64,000 nucleotides of DNA from an uncultured Lacticaseibacillus sp. GTDB lineage: Bacteria; Bacillota; Bacilli; Lactobacillales; Lactobacillaceae. Positions 55,482 to 64,000 of this stretch are shown here, one piece after another. The notes beneath the pieces were generated by a model. The model had not been told where the DNA came from and did no database searches. It saw only the letters and a list, made by a program, of their open reading frames with translations. Positions within the stretch are counted from its first letter, which is position 1; every line of letters begins with the position of its first letter. Location: positions 1-64,000 of the forward strand of contig CAKRNG010000002.1 of assembly GCA_934370925.1 (NCBI GenBank), read 5' to 3'. A program made the translations under genes and the position numbers.

Positions 55482-56854
55482 TGTCACTGCCTGAAGCATT
55501 CATTGAGAAGTATACAAACCTATTGGGTGAAGAAGCACCTGCCTTCTTTGCCAGTTACAATCAACCAGCTGGTGCGGGTTTTCGCATCAATCCATTACGG
55601 CCGAACCCAACGGATGTTGCCCTCGATTTAGCAGACCCCATTAGTTATTCCACGTGGGGCTACCGGGGACAGGTTGACGGGAACGCAGTCGACCATGTGA
55701 GCGGCTACGTGTACAGCCAGGAGCCAAGTGCGCAGGTTGTTGGGGCTGTGGCGAATGCGCAGCCTAACACGCGGGTGCTCGACCTCTGCGCGGCACCTGG
55801 GGGGAAGTCCACACACTTGGCGAGCGCCATGGGAAACACCGGACTGTTAGTTGCGAACGAAATCCACCCGTTGCGCGCCAAAATTCTGGCGGGAAATCTC
55901 GAACGCTTTGGGGTGCGCAACGCGATTGTGACCAATACGGATCCGGATAGCCTTGCCGTGATGACGCCAGAATTCTTCGACATGATCCTGGTTGATGCGC
56001 CATGTTCGGGGGAGGGGATGTTTCGAAAGGACTCCGATGCCATTCAGTATTGGCACCCACAATATGCTGCCGAATGTGCAACACGCCAACGGGAGATTCT
56101 GAACGCTGCACTTCTGATGTTGAAACCAGGGGGTATTCTCGTTTACTCGACCTGTACGTTTGCCCCCGAAGAAGACGAACAAATCGTGGACTGGTTGGTA
56201 ACCGAACACGACATGCGCATCGACCCCATCACGCGAACAGCAGATATGCGTCCTGGTCGTCCTGATTGGGCGAGTGGGCGCTCAGAACTCGCTGGCACCG
56301 CCCGGATGTGGCCACACGTGCAACACGGAGAAGGGCACTTTGTTGCGCGCCTCATCAAGCCGGGCGTTGCCATTCAGGAAAGTGAACCTAAGAAGGCGAA
56401 GAAGAACAAGAAGCAGCGCCAACACGCCGTCAGCAGTATTACGGCTGACCAGCGCCAGTTGTGGCAGGCTTGGGCAACTGCCAATTTAACGGTTACGCCT
56501 GATGATGGTGCGTTCATTACGTATGGTGATCAACTCTACTTAACCCCAAACGGTGTACCTAAGTTTGGGCGCGTGAAGGTGTTGCGTCCAGGCCTGCATC
56601 TGGGAACGTTCAAGAAGAACCGGTTTGAACCTAGCCACAGCTTGGCCACGGCACTGGTTCCCGAAGCGTTCAAGTGCGTCATTGACGTAACGGACGAGGA
56701 ATTTGTCGCATACCGCCATGGTTTAACGTTGGCACGCCCCGACCAATCCGGTAAGTTCTTTGCCCTCTTGGTGAACCACGGAAAGGGCTTTGCAGTGGGA
56801 CACTTGGTAAATGGCACCGTGAAAAATCTGTATCCTAAGGGGTTACGTAATTAA
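55481..56854 (+). CDS. rsmF: 16S rRNA m5C methyltransferase (RsmF/YebU type)
   Basis: The enzyme methylates a cytosine at C5 in 16S rRNA. The 457-residue protein has the SAM motif LDLCAAPGGKSTHLA (near 105), the motif IV DAPCSGEGMFRKD (near 172), the catalytic Cys in VYSTCTFAPEEDEQ (near 223) and an RsmF C-terminal domain (about 320-457) after a Lys-rich linker. The start is GTG 55481. It ends just before repeat member C. Confidence 0.92.
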   Translation: MSLPEAFIEKYTNLLGEEAPAFFASYNQPAGAGFRINPLRPNPTDVALDLADPISYSTWGYRGQVDGNAVDHVSGYVYSQEPSAQVVGAVANAQPNTRVLDLCAAPGGKSTHLASAMGNTGLLVANEIHPLRAKILAGNLERFGVRNAIVTNTDPDSLAVMTPEFFDMILVDAPCSGEGMFRKDSDAIQYWHPQYAAECATRQREILNAALLMLKPGGILVYSTCTFAPEEDEQIVDWLVTEHDMRIDPITRTADMRPGRPDWASGRSELAGTARMWPHVQHGEGHFVARLIKPGVAIQESEPKKAKKNKKQRQHAVSSITADQRQLWQAWATANLTVTPDDGAFITYGDQLYLTPNGVPKFGRVKVLRPGLHLGTFKKNRFEPSHSLATALVPEAFKCVIDVTDEEFVAYRHGLTLARPDQSGKFFALLVNHGKGFAVGHLVNGTVKNLYPKGLRN

Positions 56855-56867
56855 TGACGCGTAAAAA

Positions 56868-57035
56868 GAGGGTACGCCAAAAGTCCAGGGCACACGAACG
56901 TTACATCCAGTCGAGCTACGTGCCCCAGAAGTCTGCCCCCTCACATATAAAGCAAGGCGCGCATAAATCCTAAGTTCGGGATTTATGCGCGCCTTGCTTT
57001 ATATACCGGGGCCAAACCGTCTTCTGGCGCAGCCT
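56868..57035 (-). repeat. Intergenic repeat family R1, member C (full length)
   Basis: It is nearly identical to 32986-33156 over about 155 bases. The central 26-bp stem and TAAGTTCG loop are the same base for base (56945-57004). Ends: GTACGCCAAAAGTCC and CTTCTGGCGCAGCCT. It lies between convergent rsmF and fni and probably terminates both. Confidence 0.88.
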
Positions 57036-57039
57036 TTTT

Positions 57040-58071
57040 TTACGGCTGTTTCAATCCCCGTTGCGTTGCATACGTGGCCAAATGATTCGTAATAATCGGT
57101 ACTTGGCGCAGTTCTGCCAGATTATGACAGCCAAGCAGCGCCACAATCCCACGCATTTCGGTTAAGAATGCATCGAGATTGTGTAAAGTGGTCTGTTCAT
57201 CCGTTTTCGTCAGCCAGTGTAGAATGAGGCCCGCAATACCCACTGCATCCGCACCCAGCCGCAACGCCTTAACCGCGTCCATTGGGGTGCGAATGCCACC
57301 AGTTGCGATGAGCGGGAGTGTGGCATCTTGGCCTTCAAGCAATGATTCTGCCGTTGTTTGCCCGAATGTGAATAGGTCTTGGTAATCGGCATCGTGACGG
57401 CGCGCATTTTCAATCTTGGCGAAATTGGTCCCGCCGCGCCCGCCGACGTCAATTGCTGCGGCGCCAGCCTTTGTCAGGACGTCAAAGTCATCTTGGCGCA
57501 TGCCAAAGCCGACTTCCTTCACCATGACGGGAACGGGACTGGCGGCAATAATGGCACGTAGATTTTCACGCCACTGGAATGCACGGTCACCTTCTGGCAT
57601 CACCATTTCTTGAACGGCATTCAGGTGGACCTGCAACATATCCGCCCGCAAGAGGTCAACCACGAACTGGACGTCTGCGGGTGTTTTATCAACCCCAATG
57701 TTTGCCAACACAAAGCCATCTGGATTTTCATCGCGAATGACGGTGAACGAATCCCGGATAACCGGTTCTTTAAGGGCGACGGATGCGCTCCCGCTAGCCA
57801 TGGGGAGGTTTAATTGCTTGGCGATACGCGCGAGAGCTGCGTTAATTTTCCCGGTTGTCTGCGACCCACCCGTCATTGCGTTGATGAGAATCGGGGTCTG
57901 CCAGCCAAAGATACCAGGACGCATATCCACGGCATTAATCTGGCTTTCTGGTAGCGCGCTGCGGATGAAACGCACATCGTCCAATCCAGACTGGCTCGTC
58001 TCCGCGTAGAATTTTTCAGCTAGGAAGTAATGTTCATCTTTGCGGTGTGACGCAATCGATTGTTTCGCCAT
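57040..58071 (-). CDS. fni: Type 2 isopentenyl-diphosphate delta-isomerase
   Basis: Fni interconverts IPP and DMAPP using FMN and NADPH. The 343-residue TIM-barrel protein has the N-terminal RKDEHYFLAE, TGGSQTTGKINAALA (near 65), the FMN phosphate loops DVGGRGGTNFAKIE (near 210) and ATGGIRTPMDAVKAL (near 255). It starts within the mvaD stop (TAATG). It is last in the mvk-mvaD-fni cluster. Confidence 0.95.
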   Translation of the reverse strand: MAKQSIASHRKDEHYFLAEKFYAETSQSGLDDVRFIRSALPESQINAVDMRPGIFGWQTPILINAMTGGSQTTGKINAALARIAKQLNLPMASGSASVALKEPVIRDSFTVIRDENPDGFVLANIGVDKTPADVQFVVDLLRADMLQVHLNAVQEMVMPEGDRAFQWRENLRAIIAASPVPVMVKEVGFGMRQDDFDVLTKAGAAAIDVGGRGGTNFAKIENARRHDADYQDLFTFGQTTAESLLEGQDATLPLIATGGIRTPMDAVKALRLGADAVGIAGLILHWLTKTDEQTTLHNLDAFLTEMRGIVALLGCHNLAELRQVPIITNHLATYATQRGLKQP

Positions 58072-59048
58072 TAGTCAGTCGCCTCCAAAATAAATGCGTC
58101 GGGTCCTGGTGCGCAGATGGTCATGGGTGCATCCAGCGCCGCCTTGAGTTTTGCCACCACTGCCTCAACAAATGGGGCGGTTGTGAGCACCTTGACGTTT
58201 GGCCCCGCATCCATGGTGGCGTACGCGGGGAGTCCCTGTTCGCGAATTGATTGAACGAGTGCTAACGTCGCAAGTGTTTCGGGTTTGAAGTACGTGAAGG
58301 GGGGATTGGCGGAAAGCGTCGTGGCGTGCATGAGTAGCGCGCTGCGTTCCGTTAGCGCACCAATTTGGGCAAAATCCCCCGCAGCGAGAGCTTGAACCAT
58401 TTCTTGACTGTTGCGTTCCGCCGTTTCGGCCCACGCGGAAAAGTACGGTGACGTGGCGACCGTTTCGGCCATCCCCGACCGGGACGACACTTTCTTCTCA
58501 GCGTGGTCCAGCACAATCGCAATCATGCGTAGGTCCAGACCAGGGTGCACGGCAACGGGTTCCGCAAAGCTGGTTGCGTCGTCAGTGCCCTTATGCCAAA
58601 TCACGCAGCCGCCGTTAATGGAGCGACTAGCAGACCCGGACCCCAACCGTGCAAGACGGGTCAACGCGGGGGCGTCTAACGTCAGCCCAGCTGCACGTGA
58701 TGCGGCCAGTGCGAGGGCGGCGAAGGCAGAGGCAGAGCTGGCTAACCCGGCAGCCGTGGGAACGTGGTTACTGGAGGTGACATGGGCATATTGCTTGCGG
58801 CCGGCAAGGGTACGCACATGGTCCAAAAAGCGGGTGATTTTCGCTGCGTCTCGTTGCTGCCCGTCCAGAATGAATGTATCCGCGGTGAGGTCAGCGTCAA
58901 ACTGGACGGTGGTGTCCGTGTAGAACTGATCCAGCGTCAGCGAAACACTACTGTTTGCGGGCAGCATGCGTGTCGCGTCTGCTTTCCCCCAATATTTAAT
59001 GAGCGCAATATTTGTGTGCGCACGCGCCGTAACTGCCGTTGATTTCAT
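58071..59048 (-). CDS. mvaD: Diphosphomevalonate decarboxylase
   Basis: MvaD converts mevalonate diphosphate to IPP. The 325-residue GHMP-family protein has the N-terminal ARAHTNIALIKYWGK, the phosphate loop PTAAGLASSASAFAAL (near 98) and DAGPNVKVL (near 277). Normally mvaK2 (phosphomevalonate kinase) lies between it and fni; here it touches fni directly. Confidence 0.95.
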   Translation of the reverse strand: MKSTAVTARAHTNIALIKYWGKADATRMLPANSSVSLTLDQFYTDTTVQFDADLTADTFILDGQQRDAAKITRFLDHVRTLAGRKQYAHVTSSNHVPTAAGLASSASAFAALALAASRAAGLTLDAPALTRLARLGSGSASRSINGGCVIWHKGTDDATSFAEPVAVHPGLDLRMIAIVLDHAEKKVSSRSGMAETVATSPYFSAWAETAERNSQEMVQALAAGDFAQIGALTERSALLMHATTLSANPPFTYFKPETLATLALVQSIREQGLPAYATMDAGPNVKVLTTAPFVEAVVAKLKAALDAPMTICAPGPDAFILEATD

Positions 59049-59097
59049 GAAGATATCCTTTCGCTGAACACCATTTCGTTGGTTTTAGAATCTGTGA

Positions 59098-60024
59098 TTA
59101 AAATTTGTGGGTCCAGACCTGAATGGCCCCAGCGTGATCCATAGCTGACACGATTTTGTTGGCCGCCGTGACGTCTGTCGCGAGTGCAATAACGCAACCA
59201 CCCATGCCTGAACCCGTGAGCTTGGCCCCTAAAGCGCCATTGGTCATGGCTGCTGCCACCAGCGCATCAATCTGAGGCGTGCTTACCCCTAGATGCCGCA
59301 AACTGGTTTGCGCGCGGGAGAGGCACCGACCGAGCGTCTGCAAGTTGTCTTCTGCAAGCGCCACTGCACCTTCACGCGTCACTTGACCCAGCACGGAAAT
59401 TTCATGGCGTGCAGCTTCCGAGGCGCGTGTCTGGGTGGCAACCGCCGCCACCGCGAGTTTCGTCTGTCCCTGAACGCCCGTATCCGCAATCACGAGCACC
59501 CCAGACTGAGGGGCAGCCAGTGTTTTGGGGCTTGTGCCACGAATGAGCCATTGCGGTCGGTCCGCACTCGTCGTCGCGACGTCAATGCCACTCGGGTTTC
59601 CGTGAATAATGCGTTCGCTTACGTCCGCCCAGCGTAAGAGCGTGTCGTGGGGCAACTCAGTCTCAAAGGCCGCATAGAACGTCCGCACAATTGCCACGGC
59701 GGTCGCCGCGCTCGAGCCCATCCCGCGTTCTGGCGGCAGATCACTGATGATATTTAGGTCAAAGCCAGCTTGCACATCATCGAAGGCCACAAGTAATTGG
59801 CGAATGAGGGTTGCCACCCCAGCGAATCGGGTCGTGGTCGCGTCCGCAAGTGGTCCCGTGTAGAAGGCCGACGTAGTTAGCTGTTGCCGATCGGTTCTAG
59901 GGGTTAACTGTGCGCGGAGCCGAATGCTTGAAATCGGAATCGCGATGGCGGGTTCGCCATACACGACCGCGTGCTCACCAAGCAAGATTGTTTTTGCGTG
60001 GCTCGTTCCAGTTGCTGCCAGCAT
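59098..60024 (-). CDS. mvk: Mevalonate kinase
   Basis: Mvk phosphorylates mevalonate with ATP. The 308-residue GHMP kinase has the N-terminal KTILLGEHAVVYGEPAIA, the loop LPPERGMGSSAATAVAIV (near 95) and GAKLTGSGMGGCVIAL (near 275). ATG 60024 follows AGAAGGAC; the open frame continues 11 codons further with no site. It leads the cluster; mvaD follows after 49 bases. Confidence 0.95.
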   Translation of the reverse strand: MLAATGTSHAKTILLGEHAVVYGEPAIAIPISSIRLRAQLTPRTDRQQLTTSAFYTGPLADATTTRFAGVATLIRQLLVAFDDVQAGFDLNIISDLPPERGMGSSAATAVAIVRTFYAAFETELPHDTLLRWADVSERIIHGNPSGIDVATTSADRPQWLIRGTSPKTLAAPQSGVLVIADTGVQGQTKLAVAAVATQTRASEAARHEISVLGQVTREGAVALAEDNLQTLGRCLSRAQTSLRHLGVSTPQIDALVAAAMTNGALGAKLTGSGMGGCVIALATDVTAANKIVSAMDHAGAIQVWTHKF

Positions 60025-60065
60025 ATTTTTCTGTCCTTCTTCCCGTTGTTTACACATCTCTAGCC

Positions 60066-60096
60066 ATTATACCAAACCGTTGAGAGATGGTAGAAT
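60066..60096. promoter_or_regulatory. Divergent extended -10 promoters of mvk and rexB
   Basis: On the minus strand TGG-TATAAT (complement of 60066-60074) serves mvk; on the plus strand TGG-TAGAAT (60088-60096) serves rexB. Both have the TGn extension and lack a clear -35 box. The -10 boxes are about 20 bases apart, so the polymerases may compete. Confidence 0.6.
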
Positions 60097-60148
60097 TAAG
60101 AAAGTGTTTTACTGAACAAATAACGGAACGAAACTGGAGATGAGATGC

Positions 60149-63100
60149 ATGGGTCTTAATTTTATTTTGGGTGACGCCACGACGGATCATGACGCCTGCT
60201 TAACCCAAAAAATGGCGGCAATTATGCGGGATGAACCAACTGCACAAATTCTGTATCTAGTCCCGAATCACCTGAAATTCGAATCAGAAATCACGATTTT
60301 GAACCAGTTGAAGCAGCAACTGGCGCCTGACGCCACATATTTTGCGTCCGAACGGGTACAGATTATGAGTTTTACCCGTCTGGCTTGGTATTATTTGAAC
60401 GGTGAACCGGTCTTCCAACAACCACGCCTGACGCCATCCGCAAGTGCCATGCAGCTGGCAAAAATCATGGCGGATCATCACGATGAACTGCGTATTTTTG
60501 TGGGGCAGGTCGATAATCCTGGATTTACGGCGAAGTTGCAACGACAATTAGACCAGCTCACTCTTGGAGGTGTGACGTCAGCAGACCTTCGTGGGGCCAT
60601 TGCGTCTCTGGTTCAGGTAGACGCCCCAACACCCACCACGGATTTGCAGGCGTGGCGCCAATCTGTCCTTCAGAATGCGGCGGGGGACCGTCACTTGCCG
60701 AAGTTGCTCGATTTAGCCACGATTCTGGCCGCTTACGAGCAGGAGACGCAGGGGCTACTCAGTACGTCTGCACTACTACTGGCGCTAGATGCCCATCTCG
60801 CCGGAATGGATTTGACGCACACGTATGTTTTCGTGAACCATTTCAACGTTTTTGCGGCGCGTGAACAGGCAATTGTGAACACGCTCATCCACCAGGCGGC
60901 TGAAGCGTACGTGGCCCTCACAACGGATACACCCAGTGTTGACATGCCCGAAACGCCTGACCTCTTTTACCCAGCAAAACGGTTATATCACCGCCTGTAC
61001 ACGTTAGCGCAGCAGCCACTCAACCAGCTTCCACCTGCACAAGTACGCCGTGACCAATACGCCCCGGCGCGTGACCTCGGCGCCGGTATCCAGAATTTTG
61101 GGGTGCAATTCAAGGCGGCAACTGCTTTGCGCGATCAATTATTCCCACGTGACCAGTACGTGACGACGCAGGACGGACAAGTGAACTGGGACGGCATCCG
61201 CCTTGCCAAAGCCAGCAGTTCCTACACCGAGTTGCGGACGGTTGCGCGCGACATTCGCCAGCACATTCAGCGGGATGGGGCACGAATGCGGGACTTTCTC
61301 GTTGTTGCCCGGCACCTGACCCCATATGCCACGAAGCTTCAGGCCGTCTTTGCGGAATTTGACCTGCCCGTGTTCATCGACCGAGAACGGCAGATGGATG
61401 CACATCCGCTCGTGGCCTTTCTCGATAATCTGTTTGCGGCGCTGTCGCGTCACTTTGATTATCAATCTATTTTTGGTCTGCTACGAACGGAGCTGCTGGT
61501 TCCTGAAGACATGGCCATCGCCGATTTCCGTCATGCGGTCGACCTGACTGAGAATTTTGTGCTCGCAACGGGCGTCCGTGGTTACCGCTGGCTAGACGAC
61601 ACGCCGTGGGTTGATTTTCGAATGCGCCAAAACGACCAAAATGAGGATCTCGTGGCGGAACGGGCAACCGCCAACACCACGATTATCAATCAGATTCATA
61701 CCTTAGTGCGGACGCAACTTGGCCCGCTTGTTGATCAATTCAAACAGGCCAAAACGGGACGAGATTTTGCCACCACCCTCTACCAGTTCCTCGTCCAAGC
61801 CGGTGTGCAAGCGCAAATGACGGCGTGGCGAGATAAAGCCAACGATGCGGGCCAGTTGGACGTTGCGCAGGGGGAAGAACAGGCTTGGCGAACGCTCTGT
61901 GGCTTGCTGGATGATTTTGTGAGCATCTGGGGTGATCGGGATGTCACGGCCGAATTGTTCGTGCGCTTGCTTGATGCGGGGTTTGCCAGTGCAACGTACA
62001 CGCAAATCCCCTCGACACTTGACCAGGTGATTGTTTCCGAAACGGGTCTCTCGCGCATTAACCGGGCAAAATATGTGTACATCATGGGCGCGACAAGTAG
62101 TGTGATGCCCGATGCCACCACGGACAAGGACATCTTGACCAGTGAAGACCGCCATGTGCTGACGCCCGTCCTGCCTGAAGGGTGTTTCTTGCCAGACGCC
62201 GGAGCAGACGCGGCGTTAACCGAGCCATTTCTCAACTACCTCGCATTTGCTGCGCCGACACAGCAGCTGACGCTTAGCTACCCAATTCGGGAAGAGGGGG
62301 AGAATGAGCCATCCCCTTACGTTGCAGGTTTACGTCAAGCATCAGGACTTTCCTGGGAAATCTGGAACGACCCCCAGCCATCAGATTCAGTGGCCCATCT
62401 CATCGGGACATCACGTAGCCTGCTCAGTGACCGGCAACAAATTTTGCGGGCGTTACGTGACACGCAAACACCAATTGGCCCCGCTTGGCAGCAAGTGCAA
62501 GACAGCCTCAAGCAGACAGCACTTGCGCCACTTTTAGTGACCTTAGATACGAGTCTGGACTACACAAATAGCGCGGGACATCTACAGCCGGTTCTCGCCA
62601 GTGAACTGTATGGCCGCCACTTAGCCGTCTCCATTTCAAGACTCGAAACTTTCTTCCGCAATCCGTTCGAATACTTCGTGAAGTATGGGCTTGGCTTAAC
62701 ACCGCGCCGAGAATTCATGCTGACGCCAGCCGATACGGGGACACTCTACCACGAAGTTATGCAGCAATTGCTTGTGGAAGCGAATAAGCTGGGCGGAATT
62801 GCCACACTTTCAGAAGATGTGGTCGCCCAGACTGTCCGGACGATTATGCAACAACTAACGGAACGTCCCGAATTTGCCGTGCTGACCAGCACCGCACGCA
62901 TGCAATTCATCACCGAGTTACTGCAAGACATTATGCAACGGTCTGCCTGGGCCGTGCAGCGTGAACAACAGGCCAGTCATTTTCGTGTTGCCGCCCAGGA
63001 ACTCGACTTTGGGCTCGGACGTAATGGGTTGCCCGCACTTGATATTCCAATCGATCAGGGCGGACGCCAACACGTGCTGGTTCGTGGCCGAATTGACCGG

Positions 63101-63796
63101 TTGGACGAACTGCAGCAAAACGGTACAACTGAGTTCATGGTCGTCGATTATAAATCCAGCGACAAGCGTTTCTCCGCGCAAGATGCCTATTTTGGGCTGG
63201 GGATGCAAATGTTGACGTACATGGCAGCCGTCAAGCAGTCCGGCGTGCAGACAAACCGTGACCTCATGCCAGCAGGGGGAATGTTCATGCACCTGCATAA
63301 CCCGCGTTTGCCTTACCAAGCGGGTACAACTACCGATAATCAGGCGGATTTGTTGCTCCCACTTATGCAGATGCAGGGGATTCTTGTGGCAACACCCGGG
63401 ATTGCGCAACTCGACAGTCACGTTGCCGATGATTCGGGTGCCTTCATTGGGGGAAGTAAATCGGCCTTCTTCCCGTTGAAGGTCAAAAAAGATGGCACCG
63501 CAGCGGCAACAACGCCCATTGTGACACCATCCGAAATCGAAATGCTCTTAACGCACAACGAGGAACTGATTCGCCTGGCTGCGGACAAAATTTTGGCCGG
63601 CATCATCGAACTCGCCCCCGCACGCTATGACCAGAAGGCAGACGTGGTGACCCAAAGTGATTACACCAGTATCATGCAGTTCGACCCTGCACTCAGCGGC
63701 AACCGCTACCGGGACCTCACAAAGCTCAACATGAAGGACGTGTTGGCGCGACTTGCCAACCAGATTCAAGCGTACACCGACAATGACTTCAACTAG
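60149..63796 (+). CDS. rexB: ATP-dependent nuclease subunit B (RexB/AddB)
   Basis: RexB partners RexA in the AddAB-type helicase-nuclease for double-strand-break repair. The 1215-residue protein begins GLNFILGDATTDHD without an intact Walker A, as in the RexB branch, and has a C-terminal RecB-type nuclease motif (FMVVDYKSSDKRF, near 1000). No four-Cys iron-sulphur cluster pattern is seen. ATG 60149 with GGAGATGAG is preferred over ATG 60140. rexA follows after 22 bases. Confidence 0.93.
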   Translation: MGLNFILGDATTDHDACLTQKMAAIMRDEPTAQILYLVPNHLKFESEITILNQLKQQLAPDATYFASERVQIMSFTRLAWYYLNGEPVFQQPRLTPSASAMQLAKIMADHHDELRIFVGQVDNPGFTAKLQRQLDQLTLGGVTSADLRGAIASLVQVDAPTPTTDLQAWRQSVLQNAAGDRHLPKLLDLATILAAYEQETQGLLSTSALLLALDAHLAGMDLTHTYVFVNHFNVFAAREQAIVNTLIHQAAEAYVALTTDTPSVDMPETPDLFYPAKRLYHRLYTLAQQPLNQLPPAQVRRDQYAPARDLGAGIQNFGVQFKAATALRDQLFPRDQYVTTQDGQVNWDGIRLAKASSSYTELRTVARDIRQHIQRDGARMRDFLVVARHLTPYATKLQAVFAEFDLPVFIDRERQMDAHPLVAFLDNLFAALSRHFDYQSIFGLLRTELLVPEDMAIADFRHAVDLTENFVLATGVRGYRWLDDTPWVDFRMRQNDQNEDLVAERATANTTIINQIHTLVRTQLGPLVDQFKQAKTGRDFATTLYQFLVQAGVQAQMTAWRDKANDAGQLDVAQGEEQAWRTLCGLLDDFVSIWGDRDVTAELFVRLLDAGFASATYTQIPSTLDQVIVSETGLSRINRAKYVYIMGATSSVMPDATTDKDILTSEDRHVLTPVLPEGCFLPDAGADAALTEPFLNYLAFAAPTQQLTLSYPIREEGENEPSPYVAGLRQASGLSWEIWNDPQPSDSVAHLIGTSRSLLSDRQQILRALRDTQTPIGPAWQQVQDSLKQTALAPLLVTLDTSLDYTNSAGHLQPVLASELYGRHLAVSISRLETFFRNPFEYFVKYGLGLTPRREFMLTPADTGTLYHEVMQQLLVEANKLGGIATLSEDVVAQTVRTIMQQLTERPEFAVLTSTARMQFITELLQDIMQRSAWAVQREQQASHFRVAAQELDFGLGRNGLPALDIPIDQGGRQHVLVRGRIDRLDELQQNGTTEFMVVDYKSSDKRFSAQDAYFGLGMQMLTYMAAVKQSGVQTNRDLMPAGGMFMHLHNPRLPYQAGTTTDNQADLLLPLMQMQGILVATPGIAQLDSHVADDSGAFIGGSKSAFFPLKVKKDGTAAATTPIVTPSEIEMLLTHNEELIRLAADKILAGIIELAPARYDQKADVVTQSDYTSIMQFDPALSGNRYRDLTKLNMKDVLARLANQIQAYTDNDFN

Positions 63797-63818
63797 GATA
63801 GAAGGGAAGCATGATTGC

Positions 63819-64000
63819 ATGTCAGAAGCAAAGTCAACCGAACCCGTTTTCACGCCTGACCAAGAACGTGCCATCCAAGATGGTGTCCCCGACTTCACGA
63901 CCTCACCGGCGCAGGGGGCGCACAACCTTCTTGTTTCCGCATCAGCAGGTTCAGGGAAAACCGCGGTTTTGGTGGAACGAATCCGTCGCCAGATTTTGGC
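63819..64000 (+). CDS. rexA: ATP-dependent helicase/nuclease subunit A (RexA/AddA), 5' part
   Basis: The first 60 codons are visible before the window ends. The UvrD-like N-terminus is clear: FTPDQERAIQ, then the Walker A LLVSASAGSGKTAVLVERI. ATG 63819 has AAGGGAAG upstream. It forms an operon with rexB. Confidence 0.93.
   Translation, partial: MSEAKSTEPVFTPDQERAIQDGVPDFTTSPAQGAHNLLVSASAGSGKTAVLVERIRRQIL

Noticed and set aside
31821..57035. R1 copies as full insertion sequences
   Set aside because: All are under 175 bases and have no coding capacity; no transposase occurs in the window.

Overview
This window looks like a chromosomal core segment of a low-GC-phylum lactic acid bacterium, probably family Lactobacillaceae, with base composition near 50% G+C by eye. 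The evidence is the gene content and order: a PyrR-attenuated pyr operon, a T-box-controlled hisS-aspS pair, ybeY-dgkA-cdd-era-recO followed by T-box glyQS, dnaG-rpoD-trmK-nif3, DUF3013-prmA-rsmE-relA-dtd, a mevalonate cluster, the RexAB type of AddAB nuclease, and a gallate-decarboxylase-type lpd cluster. The genus cannot be fixed from the sequence alone. There is no prophage, IS transposase, rRNA operon or CRISPR array.

Layout. 1-1351: a divergent pair of small XRE regulators with palindromic operators, then a CsbD-like stress protein. 1608-8144: recQ, galE, a long structured intergenic stretch, recJ-apt. 8234-11159: small or poorly known genes and one tRNA-Ser(CGA). 11270-17973: translation and stringent-response genes (prmA, rsmE, relA, dtd). 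18020-26945: the pyr operon (pyrR-pyrB-pyrC-carA-carB-pyrF-pyrE) with two PyrR-type attenuators and no pyrD. 26969-31801: a secreted cell-wall amidase, then hisS-aspS. 32058-46999: YitT, a PEP synthase/PPDK regulator, rpsU-yqeY, a phoH remnant, ybeY-dgkA-cdd-era-recO, glyQS, dnaG-rpoD, a GNAT enzyme, trmK-nif3. 47069-51558: a DUF554 membrane protein, a divergent LysR regulator, and lpdC-lpdB-lpdD. 51689-56854: dipeptidase, tautomerase, methyltransferase-like protein, an FtsX/MacB-like membrane protein, rsmF. 57040-60024 (minus strand): mvk-mvaD-fni. 60149-64000: rexB and the start of rexA.

How it fits together. Most genes are housekeeping: pyrimidine synthesis, tRNA charging and quality control, ribosome modification, replication initiation, recombination repair and isoprenoid precursor synthesis. 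The accessory element is the lpd cluster for non-oxidative decarboxylation of hydroxybenzoates (gallate or protocatechuate type), with a regulator and a shared operator-like palindrome.

Main oddities. (1) lpdC, the catalytic subunit, is split by one in-frame TGA although the rest of the frame is intact. (2) A modular intergenic repeat family with GAGGCTGCGCCAAAAG-type inverted ends occurs at least six times, including two near-identical copies 24 kb apart and copies whose hairpin stems differ in sequence but keep their pairing. (3) DnaG has Val where the conserved zinc-ligand His is expected, and CarA has HPD instead of HPE. (4) phoH is reduced to a short C-terminal remnant, pyrD is missing from the pyr operon, and phosphomevalonate kinase is missing from the mevalonate cluster. 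(5) The hisS-aspS T-box has an overlapping GAC/CAC specifier. No wholly new multi-gene system was recognised.
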